Assembly: GCA_017462145.1 (NCBI GenBank)
Contig: JAFTRT010000182.1
Span: 1 to 8,192, forward strand
Source: Clostridia bacterium
GTDB taxonomy: Bacteria > Bacillota_A > Clostridia > Oscillospirales > CAG-272
Reading direction: 5' to 3'
Length of the DNA: 8,192 nt
The translations under genes were made by a program, and so were the position numbers. Below, piece by piece: positions 1 to 6,790 of this stretch. Positions within the stretch are counted from its first letter, which is position 1, and the number at the start of each line of letters is the position of its first letter. The notes beneath the pieces were generated by a model, which saw only the letters and a list, made by a program, of their open reading frames with translations, was not told the DNA's origin and made no database searches.

Positions 1-584
1 GGGAGTCTTTGGAAAAGTTGTTGGAAAGCAAGGTGATCCCCGATTTGGGAGTGACCGATGGAATGTCGGTCAAGCAAAAGGTTCGCAAGATCTATGAGTA
101 TGTCAATACCCCCTCGATCACAGGCTCCAAGTACAACAATCCGGAGATCCGTATCGGGTTTGACGACGAATCCAACATTCCCAATATCAATCGAGCGAAT
201 TGGGAGACCGACTGGATGGAGGAGGCATATCTGACGCTTTCACAGTCGGATATGTGGGGGGATTGCTATTCCTATTATTCTGTATCCAAGGCACTTTTCC
301 GTTATTATGGGATCGATCATATCGGAATTCGGCGTAACGATGCGGCATCCCAAGAGCCGGGCACGCATTTTTGGCTGATCGTCAATATCGGAAGCCAAGA
401 AGATGAAAAGTGGTATTTTTATGATGCTACTCGCCTGGCGGGAACGTTTTCTGCTACGGGAGACAACGAGTGCTGTCTGCTGACGGAAGCACAGCTTGCA
501 ACCTACAGCAATGATGATTTTTACGTGTACGAACAGGAAAGTCTGTTGGGAAAGACCATCCAAACACAAGCGGTGGCCTCCTGA
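1..584 (+). CDS. Transglutaminase-like cysteine protease-fold protein (5' partial)
   Basis: The frame is open from the left edge, so the true start and any signal peptide lie outside the window. A TTG at 9 is only the first possible start inside the window. The visible part fits the transglutaminase-like (papain-fold) superfamily. A Cys (codon 264-266, in WGDCYSYYSVSKAL) opens a helix, a His follows (codon 366-368, in GTHFW), then an Asp (codon 423-425, in YFYDATR). Order and spacing match the Cys-His-Asp triad of that fold. Many such domains in Gram-positive bacteria are extracellular and act on peptides or peptidoglycan-linked substrates, but the substrate here cannot be read. The stop is 17 nt before the adenylating ligase start, which suggests it belongs to the same envelope-modification operon. 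The family call rests on the triad and context; the function is inference. Confidence 0.75.
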   Translation, partial: ESLEKLLESKVIPDLGVTDGMSVKQKVRKIYEYVNTPSITGSKYNNPEIRIGFDDESNIPNINRANWETDWMEEAYLTLSQSDMWGDCYSYYSVSKALFRYYGIDHIGIRRNDAASQEPGTHFWLIVNIGSQEDEKWYFYDATRLAGTFSATGDNECCLLTEAQLATYSNDDFYVYEQESLLGKTIQTQAVAS

Positions 585-601
585 CGGTGTAAGAGGAAGC
601 C

Positions 602-2113
602 ATGCAGAAGAATATATTGGAATATTTAGAGGCGACAGCCGCCCGTTTGCCGAATAAGCTTGCTTTTTCTACCGGCAAAGAGGGAATGACCTTTGGTCAA
701 GTGTTGACCGAAGCCCGTGCCATCGGAAGCGCATTGGCAGGACAAGGCTTTTCTCGTGAGCCTGTGGTGATCTTTATGGACAAGCATCCTCGCACGGTCA
801 CCGCCTTTTGGGGCGTGATCTATGGCGGCGGCTTGTACGTTTGTATCGACGAAAAAATGCCAAAGGCAAGAATTGAGGCCATTTTTGAGACCTTGCATCC
901 CCGAGTAGTTATTGCTGATGCCAAAAATATGAAAGCGGCACAGGACTTGGGATTGCCCTTTGTATTTTCGTATGAGGAACTTGCTGCTTACGAAATTGAC
1001 GATGCTCTTTTGGCTCGCATTCGCCAAGCACAGTGCGATACCGATGCCATTTATGTGGTTTTTACCTCCGGTTCCACCGGAATCCCCAAAGGTGTCGTAG
1101 CTTGCCATCGTTCGGTTATCGACTATACCGAGACCTTGTCCAAGGCTTTGGGCTTTTCCGAGGATACGGTTTTTGCCAATCAGACCCCCCTGTATTTCGA
1201 TGCTCCCTTAAAGGAGCTGATGCCAACGCTGAAATTTGGTGCCACCACGTATTTTGTTCCCAAGTCGCTGTTTTCCTTTCCCGTTCGGTTGGTGGAATAT
1301 TTGGACGAACATCACATCAATACGGTGTGTTGGGTGGTGTCGGCCTTGGTGCAAATCTCTTCTTTGGGCGCACTGGAAAATCATACGCCAAAGACCTTGA
1401 CCAAGGTTGCCTTTGGCAGTGAGGTTTTCCCCCGTGCACAATATGATCTGTGGCGCAAGGCCTTGCCAAACGCTGAGTTTTATAATCTTTACGGTCCGAC
1501 CGAAGCCACGGGAATGTCTTGCTATTGGCGGGCGGAACGGGAACTTTCGGAGAATGAGCCGATTCCCGTGGGATGCCCCTTTGACAATACGGACATTCTG
1601 CTGTTGACCGAGGACGGTAAGCGGGCCGAGGCAGGGGAGAGCGGAGAGATCTGTATTCGGGGAACCTGCCTGACCATGGGCTACTACGGAAACGGGGAGA
1701 AGACCGCAGAGGTCTTTGTGCAAAATCCTCTCAACCCGTATTATCCGGAACGGATCTACCGAACGGGAGATATTGGCCGCTACAATGAATGGGGAGAGCT
1801 GGTTTTCGTGTGCCGCAAGGATTCGCAGATCAAGCACATGGGACATCGAATCGAGCTGGGCGAGATCGAGTCTGCGGCCTTGAAGCAAAACGGTGTCAGC
1901 CGTGCCTGCTGTGTGTATGATGCGGAAGGAAAACGGATCGTGCTTTACTTTGTGGGCGAGTGCACCGAGGAAACGGTGGCGGCGGCGTTGCGTACGTTGC
2001 TTCCTCGTTATATGTTGCCCGCTCTTTGCGTTCGCTTGGAGGCCATGCCTCTGACGGATAATGGAAAGATCGACCGCCGAGGCCTTCGGGATCGATCTGT
2101 AACTCAATCATAA
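602..2113 (+). CDS. Amino-acid adenylating ligase, DltA-like (AMP-binding family)
   Basis: This 503-residue protein is an ANL-family adenylating enzyme. It would activate a carboxylic acid with ATP and load it on the phosphopantetheine arm of a carrier protein, most likely the one encoded next. Core motifs are in order: the P-loop VFTSGSTGIPKG (153-164), NLYGPTE (295-301), YRTGD (386-390), the hinge region with GHRIELGEIE (414-423), and the C-terminal catalytic lysine in NGKI (K489). Length matches stand-alone DltA. The LYFDAP segment has Asp200 at the site that contacts the alpha-amino group in amino-acid activating members, favouring an amino-acid substrate. The F-C-G-E-V motif of DltA reads F-G-S-E-V here (271-275), so the cysteine tied to D-alanine preference is missing. 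ATG 602 has AGAGGA four bases upstream. It is cytoplasmic. The class is secure; D-alanine as substrate is not. Confidence 0.9.
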   Translation: MQKNILEYLEATAARLPNKLAFSTGKEGMTFGQVLTEARAIGSALAGQGFSREPVVIFMDKHPRTVTAFWGVIYGGGLYVCIDEKMPKARIEAIFETLHPRVVIADAKNMKAAQDLGLPFVFSYEELAAYEIDDALLARIRQAQCDTDAIYVVFTSGSTGIPKGVVACHRSVIDYTETLSKALGFSEDTVFANQTPLYFDAPLKELMPTLKFGATTYFVPKSLFSFPVRLVEYLDEHHINTVCWVVSALVQISSLGALENHTPKTLTKVAFGSEVFPRAQYDLWRKALPNAEFYNLYGPTEATGMSCYWRAERELSENEPIPVGCPFDNTDILLLTEDGKRAEAGESGEICIRGTCLTMGYYGNGEKTAEVFVQNPLNPYYPERIYRTGDIGRYNEWGELVFVCRKDSQIKHMGHRIELGEIESAALKQNGVSRACCVYDAEGKRIVLYFVGECTEETVAAALRTLLPRYMLPALCVRLEAMPLTDNGKIDRRGLRDRSVTQS

Positions 2114-2130
2114 AAGGAGTCAATCGACAC

Positions 2131-2358
2131 ATGGAACAATTGCTTGATATTTTGTCCGCTTTGCATCCCGACGTGGATTTTTCCGTTACAGAAGATCTGG
2201 TGGATGACGGAATTTTGGATTCGTTGGATATCGTGTCTTTGGTAGCCGAGATCCATTCTACCTTTGACGTGGCAATCCCCGCAGAGGAGATCGTTCCGGA
2301 AAACTTCAATTCCGCCAAGGCTCTTTGGGCACTGATCGAACGGTTGGACGAAGAATAA
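2131..2358 (+). CDS. Acyl carrier protein, DltC-like
   Basis: This is a 75-residue acidic carrier protein of normal ACP/DltC length. The phosphopantetheine attachment site is Ser31 in DDGILDSLD, followed by the helix IVSLVAEIHSTFDVAIP typical of the fold, and ending in the helix ALWALIERL. It should carry the activated acyl group as a thioester from the adenylating ligase upstream to the MBOAT protein downstream. ATG 2131 has AAGGAG at 2114-2119, a good ribosome binding site. The start is 17 nt after the ligase stop, and the stop is 3 nt before the MBOAT start. Position between ligase and MBOAT differs from the usual dltA-B-C-D order. A fatty-acid synthesis ACP is unlikely because of this context. 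Confidence 0.9.
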   Translation: MEQLLDILSALHPDVDFSVTEDLVDDGILDSLDIVSLVAEIHSTFDVAIPAEEIVPENFNSAKALWALIERLDEE

Positions 2359-2361
2359 AAA

Positions 2362-3954
2362 ATGCTGTTTACTTCATACGCTTTTATCGGGTTTCTCGGT
2401 ATTTTGCTGTTGCTGTACTATCTGTTGCCCCGACGGATGCAATGGAAGCTGTTGTTGGCGGCATCCTTGGTGTTTTACTCCGCAGGCGGCGTGCAATACC
2501 TGACCTTTGTGTTGGTGACGGCCACCTCTTCTTACGGGATTGCTCGTTTGATGGGGCAAAGCCGTTCTCGGGAGGATACTTACGTATCCGAGCATCGGGA
2601 AACGATGGACAAGGAGAGCCGAAAGGCTTACCGTGCAAAAGGAAAGAAGAAGAGACTTCGTATTTTGCTGGTGGGGCTTTGCCTCAATTTCGGTATTTTG
2701 GCAGTGCTGAAATACACCGCCTTTGCCGTGACGGGAGTCAATTCGCTTTTGGGCTTGTTCGGCGGTGCACAGCTTGCCGTTCCCTCGCTTCTGTTGCCCA
2801 TGGGAATCTCCTTCTATACCTTTCAGACCATGGGATATCTCATGGACGTTTATCGGGGAAAGGCTGAGCCTGAGAAAAATTTCTTTCGCTTTACGCTGTT
2901 CGTTTCCTTCTTCCCGCAAATGGTGCAGGGACCCATTTCCCGCTTTGGTGCCTTGGCACCCGAATTGTTTGCGGAACATTCCTTTGACGGAAAACAAGTC
3001 ACCATGGGTCTTTGGCGGATCCTTTGGGGCTTTTTCAAAAAGCTGGTCATTGCCGATCGGATTCTGATCGCCATGAACACCATGTTGGACGCCCCGGAGA
3101 ACTATCAAGGTGCTTATACGGTGTTGTTGATCCTGCTGTATTCGGTCGATATCTATGCGGATTTCACCGGCGGCATCGATATTACCATCGGAACGGCACA
3201 GGCCCTTGGCATTCGTTTGGCGGAAAATTTCAATCATCCTTTTTTGTCACGCTCCACCAAAGAGTATTGGAACCGTTGGCATATTACCATGGGAACGTGG
3301 TTTACCGATTACATCTTTGATCCTCTTTCGGTCAGCCCCGCTATGCTAAAGCTGAACCGCTGGGGGCGCAAGCATCTGGGCAATCACGTAGGAAGCCGCT
3401 TGCCGGTCTATTTGACAACGGCAGTGACTTGGTTTTTGACGGGTCTTTGGCACGGTGCCGGATGGAATTTTATCGTCTGGGGAATGCTGAACTGCTTGGT
3501 TTTGCTGGTCTCCGATGAATGTAAACCCTTGTACCGTCGGTTCCATTACCGTTTTCCGAAGCTTGAGGGAAACGCTGGTTACGGTGCTTTTTGCGTGACG
3601 AGACCCTTTTTGCTGATGGGACTGATCCGTTCCTTGGATTGTTACCGAAACGTGGGGACGACCTTCCGTATGTGGGGGAGTATTCTCACAACGTGGAACT
3701 GGGGAGGATTGCTGACAGGCGGTTTGTTCCGGCTCGGCTTGAATGGTTCTGATTTTGTGATTTTGGGTGTTTCTGTGGCCGTGCTTTGTGCCGTCAATGG
3801 GATTTCCGCCAAGAAAGGCGGTCTGCGGGAAAAGCTGTACGAGCGCCCCGTTCTGGCGGCCGTGCTTTGCTCGGGATTGCTTGTCGCCGTTTTGTTGTTT
3901 GGCAATTACGGGGTGGGATATGATGCCCAACAATTTATTTACAACCAATTTTAA
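2362..3954 (+). CDS. MBOAT membrane-bound O-acyltransferase, DltB/AlgI-like, with C-terminal acyl-shuttle motif
   Basis: This 530-residue polytopic membrane protein has MBOAT motifs: LLPMGISFYTFQTMGYLMDVY (143-164 region), FPQMVQGPISRF (184-195), the SRSTKEYWNRWHITMGTWF block with His307, and LWHGAGWNF with His364, the expected catalytic histidine. It is longer than typical DltB (about 400 residues) and nearer AlgI/PatA-type MBOATs. A charged loop at about 66-100 separates the first membrane segments, and further hydrophobic segments lie near 440-520. The last six residues are FIYNQF (Y527). This matches the C-terminal hexapeptide found on the DltX microprotein or fused to MBOAT proteins, whose tyrosine receives the acyl group outside the cell. 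It would take the acyl group from the upstream carrier protein. The start is 3 nt after the ACP stop, with only a weak Shine-Dalgarno sequence, so translational coupling is likely. Confidence 0.92.
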   Translation: MLFTSYAFIGFLGILLLLYYLLPRRMQWKLLLAASLVFYSAGGVQYLTFVLVTATSSYGIARLMGQSRSREDTYVSEHRETMDKESRKAYRAKGKKKRLRILLVGLCLNFGILAVLKYTAFAVTGVNSLLGLFGGAQLAVPSLLLPMGISFYTFQTMGYLMDVYRGKAEPEKNFFRFTLFVSFFPQMVQGPISRFGALAPELFAEHSFDGKQVTMGLWRILWGFFKKLVIADRILIAMNTMLDAPENYQGAYTVLLILLYSVDIYADFTGGIDITIGTAQALGIRLAENFNHPFLSRSTKEYWNRWHITMGTWFTDYIFDPLSVSPAMLKLNRWGRKHLGNHVGSRLPVYLTTAVTWFLTGLWHGAGWNFIVWGMLNCLVLLVSDECKPLYRRFHYRFPKLEGNAGYGAFCVTRPFLLMGLIRSLDCYRNVGTTFRMWGSILTTWNWGGLLTGGLFRLGLNGSDFVILGVSVAVLCAVNGISAKKGGLREKLYERPVLAAVLCSGLLVAVLLFGNYGVGYDAQQFIYNQF

Positions 3955-3971
3955 CAGGTGTATCAAAATTT

Positions 3972-5003
3972 ATGAAAAAAAGAATTTGGAGTATTCTTGC
4001 CGCCTGCCTTGCGGTTGGGGTGTGCCTGGGTGTTCTTCAAGCATTGGTGATGCCCAAGTACACGGATCACCCGGAAGGGGCATTGGTGGGAGAATATTAT
4101 GACCAAGCAGGAAATCACGATGTGATCTTTGTGGGAGACTGTGAGGTATATGAAAGCTTTGTGCCTGCCGTGCTTTGGGAGGAATACGGAATCCGTTCTT
4201 ACGTGCGAGGCAGTCCTCAGCAACTGACATGGCAATCTTATTATATCTTAAAGGAAACGTTTCGGTACGAAAAGCCCAAGGCGGTGGTCTTCAACGTATT
4301 GGCTCTGAAATACGGAGAACCGCAGGATGAAGCAATGAATCGGCTTACCTTGGACGGTATGCGATGGTCTTGGGATAAGGTGGGAGCCATCCTTTCCTCC
4401 ATGACCGAGGATGAAAGTTTTTTGGACTATCTGTTTCCGTTTCTTCGATATCATTCTCGTATCACGGAATTGACGGAGGATGATGTTCGGTATCTGGTTT
4501 CCGATCCCCCCGCTGTGTCGGATAGCGGATATCTGATGCAAACGGGCGTGTTACCTCCTACCGAGGAGGCGAAGGCAGGGAAAACCCTTACGCTTTCCGA
4601 GAGTATTTTGCCGGAAACCTCCATGGAATATTTGGAAAAAATGAGGCTTTTGTGCGAAGCAAACGGATGTGAATTGATTTTGGTGAAGTCTCCCACCCAA
4701 AGCTCTCGCTTTTGGTGGTATGACGAATGGGAAGAGCGAGTGACGGCTTATGCGGCTGAAAAAGAGCTTTCCTATTATAATATGATCCCAATGTGTGAAG
4801 AGATCGGAATCGATTGGAATACGGATACCTATGATTACGGTGCCCACATGAACGTGAACGGTGCAGAAAAGACCACTCGCTTCTTTGGTAAATTGCTGCA
4901 ACAATGTCATGGATTGGCCGATCATCGGACAGAGGAAGCCTCGGTTGCCATTTGGTCGGAGCGAGTAGAACAATATCAAAAGAGAAAGGAACAAGCAACA
5001 TGA
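3972..5003 (+). CDS. Membrane-anchored SGNH-like acyltransferase, DltD analogue, with Cys in the nucleophile position
   Basis: This 343-residue protein starts with a basic end and one hydrophobic segment (about 5-27), a signal anchor that places the rest outside the cell. The first catalytic block reads VIFVGDCEVYESFVPAVLWEEYGI (51-74 region). It matches the beta-strand and nucleophile elbow of SGNH hydrolases, but Cys57 stands where Ser is expected. Later blocks include VRGSPQQ, VVFNVLALKY, and a C-terminal YDYGAHMN with Asp288 and His292 as likely partners. In dlt-type systems such a protein takes the acyl group from the shuttle tyrosine and moves it to the envelope polymer. ATG 3972 has AGGTG at 3956-3960; the MBOAT stop is 17 nt upstream. 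Similar proteins are often annotated as DltD, DHHW or SGNH family. Role is inferred from neighbours; the polymer acceptor is unknown. Confidence 0.8.
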   Translation: MKKRIWSILAACLAVGVCLGVLQALVMPKYTDHPEGALVGEYYDQAGNHDVIFVGDCEVYESFVPAVLWEEYGIRSYVRGSPQQLTWQSYYILKETFRYEKPKAVVFNVLALKYGEPQDEAMNRLTLDGMRWSWDKVGAILSSMTEDESFLDYLFPFLRYHSRITELTEDDVRYLVSDPPAVSDSGYLMQTGVLPPTEEAKAGKTLTLSESILPETSMEYLEKMRLLCEANGCELILVKSPTQSSRFWWYDEWEERVTAYAAEKELSYYNMIPMCEEIGIDWNTDTYDYGAHMNVNGAEKTTRFFGKLLQQCHGLADHRTEEASVAIWSERVEQYQKRKEQAT

Positions 5004-5491
5004 AACACAATGGATGGAGATTGCTTTCGCTGTTGATGGCTTTGATGCTGTTGACCATGGCGATGACAGCCTGCAATCAAACGGAAAATAAAGATGCCCT
5101 TTATTCTCTGAGCTATAAAAACACAACGCTTTCCTTGGGAGCCAATGCAGACCCCGTGGTTGCATCCTTGGGAACGCCCGTTTCCACGACCGAGATCGGT
5201 GATTGCGGCGGAAAAGGTGCACAGGTCAAGTACGTGTATGCCGATCTGACCTTGTACGTTTTGAAGGCCGAGGACGGCAATACCATTGATGCGTTTGCTT
5301 TGAATCACGATATGGTGTCCACCGATCAAGGTGTGAGCATCGGAGATGAAAAAGATCACGTATTGGAGCACTATGGCGAACCTACGGGGCAGAGTGCTAA
5401 TAAATTGGAATATCAGGACGGAAATCGGTATTTGATCTTCGATTTGGAGGAAAAACAGGTCGTTTCTATTGAATGGAAGATCGTTGGATGA
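5000..5491 (+). CDS. Small lipoprotein with two repeated domains, unknown function
   Basis: This 163-residue protein was not matched to a named family. ATG 5000 is preferred over an upstream start at 4904. It overlaps the previous stop as ATGA, AGAAAGGA lies nine bases before it, and it gives a clean signal peptide: basic n-region, hydrophobic stretch 8-22, then MTAC with Cys25 as the lipidation site (Met at -3 is slightly unusual). The mature part holds two similar units of about 50-60 residues. Residues 45-60 and 113-128 align without gaps as S-[LI]-G-x3-D-x-V-x3-[LY]-G-x-P, followed in each by short beta-strand-like segments (83-101 and 143-159). Such G-x-P repeats resemble small BamE/DUF4309-type domains, but this is only a resemblance. 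Being last in the operon and translationally coupled, it may be an accessory to envelope acylation. Confidence 0.8.
   Translation: MKHNGWRLLSLLMALMLLTMAMTACNQTENKDALYSLSYKNTTLSLGANADPVVASLGTPVSTTEIGDCGGKGAQVKYVYADLTLYVLKAEDGNTIDAFALNHDMVSTDQGVSIGDEKDHVLEHYGEPTGQSANKLEYQDGNRYLIFDLEEKQVVSIEWKIVG
5126..5488 (+). repeat. Internal protein-level duplication in the lipoprotein gene
   Basis: Two related units are encoded at about 5126-5302 and 5333-5488. The shared pattern S-[LI]-G-x3-D-x-V-x3-[LY]-G-x-P falls at residues 45-60 and 113-128. Similarity is visible in the protein but not in the DNA, so the duplication is old. Confidence 0.6.
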
Positions 5492-5503
5492 GGTTTTGAG
5501 AGC

Positions 5504-5541
5504 GGCGTTTGATGACGAAATGTTGTCAAACGCCCTTTTTT
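5504..5541 (+). terminator. Rho-independent terminator of the envelope-acylation operon
   Basis: GGCGTTTGA (5504-5512) pairs perfectly with TCAAACGCC (5526-5534). The stem continues inward through A-T, C-G and G-T pairs to a small AAA loop. One C and six T residues (5536-5541) follow. It lies 12 nt after the lipoprotein stop and separates this operon from the heat-shock operon. Confidence 0.92.
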
Positions 5542-5584
5542 AGCACTGTTCATAAATAATTAACAAAAAAAATTTCAAAAACCC

Positions 5585-5613
5585 TTGACAAACTCGACGG
5601 AAAGTGGTAAATT
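5585..5613 (+). promoter_or_regulatory. Sigma-A-type promoter of hrcA-grpE-dnaK
   Basis: A perfect -35 box TTGACA (5585-5590) is followed after 17 bases by TAAATT (5608-5613), a 4 of 6 match to TATAAT, with an upstream TG (5605-5606) as in extended -10 promoters. The stretch at about 5549-5580 is very AT-rich and could act as an UP element. The expected start point near 5620 lies just before the CIRCE operator, as in other CIRCE-controlled operons. Confidence 0.85.
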
Positions 5614-5625
5614 TGATACAGTGAT

Positions 5626-5652
5626 TTAGCACTCTTCAAAAATGAGTGCTAA
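5626..5652 (+). promoter_or_regulatory. CIRCE operator (HrcA binding site)
   Basis: TTAGCACTC (5626-5634), nine spacer bases (5635-5643) and GAGTGCTAA (5644-5652) match the CIRCE consensus with both arms exact. It lies immediately downstream of the expected transcription start and 52 nt before hrcA. HrcA binding here would repress the whole operon until heat stress depletes active HrcA. This makes the operon self-regulated. Confidence 0.98.
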
Positions 5653-5685
5653 AATGACAAAAAACAGCATGGTGTGAAAAATAAG

Positions 5686-5691
5686 AGGAGG
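5686..5691 (+). promoter_or_regulatory. Ribosome binding site of hrcA
   Basis: A consensus AGGAGG lies 13 bases before the ATG at 5705, and a second AAAGGA (5692-5697) lies closer at 7 bases. The spacing of the first is a little long, so the second may contribute. Either supports the 5705 start. Confidence 0.7.
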
Positions 5692-5704
5692 AAAGGAAAC
5701 CGAT

Positions 5705-6776
5705 ATGAAGCATTCCGAGTTGAGCGAACGCAAAAAATTGATTTTGAAGGCCATTGTGGAAGCCCATATCGAAGGCGGTGAGCCGGTTGGCTCCAAGTCC
5801 ATTTTGCAGAGCAATCTGCTGTCCTGTTCCTCTGCAACCATCCGAAACGAGATGGCGGAGCTGGAACAGCTCGGCTATCTGCAACAGCCTCATACTTCAG
5901 CCGGCCGAGTGCCAAGTGAGCAGGGATATCGCTTTTATGTGGATTCTTTGGTCGAGCAGTACGCCAAAACAACGCATGAGGTAGCGCAGATCAATCAGCT
6001 TTTGAAGATCAAGATGACCGAGATCGATCAAATTTTGGAAACTGCATCCAAGCTGGCCTCCAGTATGACCAATTATACCGGCATTGCCATTAAGCCCAAA
6101 GCCAATTCGGTTACCATGTCCAAGTTTGAGTTGGTTTCCATCAGTGATCGAGAATTTGCCATGGTCATGATCACCTCGGGCGGAACGATCAAAACCAAAA
6201 AGGTCAAAACGAAGGACCCTCATTCCGAACGAGATCTGGAGCGGCTTTCCACGCTATTGAACGATGTGCTTTGCGGTCTGGGGGCGGAAATGATCACGCT
6301 GCCCATCATTATGAGTTTAGAGGATTCCATGGGGGATGCGGCCTTTTTGGTCAATCCCACGGTCAAGCGGATCTATGAAGTGATGAATGAGATCGACGGA
6401 GGAGAGATGCGGCTTTCGGGCCTCAATCATCTGCTTCAATATCCGGAGTATTCGGACACAGCACACTTCGGACAGCTTTTGGGAACGCTGGAGCAACAGG
6501 ATGAGATTCTGGATCTGGTCTCCACGGCAGAAGGGGATGACATCAATGTGGTCATCGGCTCGGAAAGTCCCGTGAAGGTGATGAATAATTCTTCTCTGGT
6601 GTTCAAGCCCATACGGAAAAACGGCAAAACCGTTGGTGTGGTTGGTGTTCTGGGACCCAGGCGAATGAATTATAAGCAGGTTTTGGAGACCTTGGGCGAA
6701 ATTACGGAAAATATCAGCAATATGATGGAAGAAGAACGACAGCTCGGACAAGGAAAGAGCAAGGAAGGAGAAACCA

Positions 6777-6790
<14 letters not shown>
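5705..6790 (+). CDS. hrcA: Heat-inducible transcription repressor HrcA
   Basis: This 361-residue protein is the repressor that binds CIRCE and silences class I heat-shock genes in the absence of stress. The N-terminal winged helix-turn-helix is clear at about 8-80: EPVGSKSIL, then SSATIRNEMAELEQLGYL, then the wing HTSAGRVPSEQGYRFYVD. The central and C-terminal dimerisation and GAF-like region follows (about 100-340), with the conserved late block containing VVGVLGPRRMNY and a final helix EITENISNMM. Length is slightly above the usual 340-350 residues because of a charged C-terminal tail. The CIRCE element upstream shows it controls itself. Its stop overlaps the grpE start by 14 nt, so the two are probably translated in a coupled way. 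Activity normally depends on the GroEL chaperonin, which is not in this window. Confidence 0.98.

Noticed and set aside
1208..2107. Long minus-strand open frame of 299 codons opposite the adenylating ligase.
   Set aside because: It mirrors a gene with complete motifs on the + strand, its product is basic and has no recognisable domain, and no ribosome binding site supports it.
2114..2130. Looked for a separate DltX microprotein in the gaps of the dlt-like operon.
   Set aside because: All gaps are 17 nt or shorter, so there is no room; the motif is instead at the MBOAT C-terminus.
2325..2867. Overlapping + strand open frame of 180 codons across the ACP-MBOAT junction.
   Set aside because: It lies in another frame inside two well-supported genes and its product resembles no family.
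2374..3237. Minus-strand open frame of 287 codons opposite the MBOAT gene.
   Set aside because: The + strand has clear MBOAT motifs here; the reverse product is rich in Gln, His and Arg, typical of a shadow frame.
4904..4999. Upstream start for the lipoprotein giving 32 extra residues.
   Set aside because: It would bury the signal peptide inside the protein; ATG 5000 has a good ribosome binding site and an ATGA overlap.
5626..5652. Considered the inverted repeat as an insertion-sequence end or terminator.
   Set aside because: It matches CIRCE exactly, sits at the right place before hrcA, and has no T-tract or transposase nearby.
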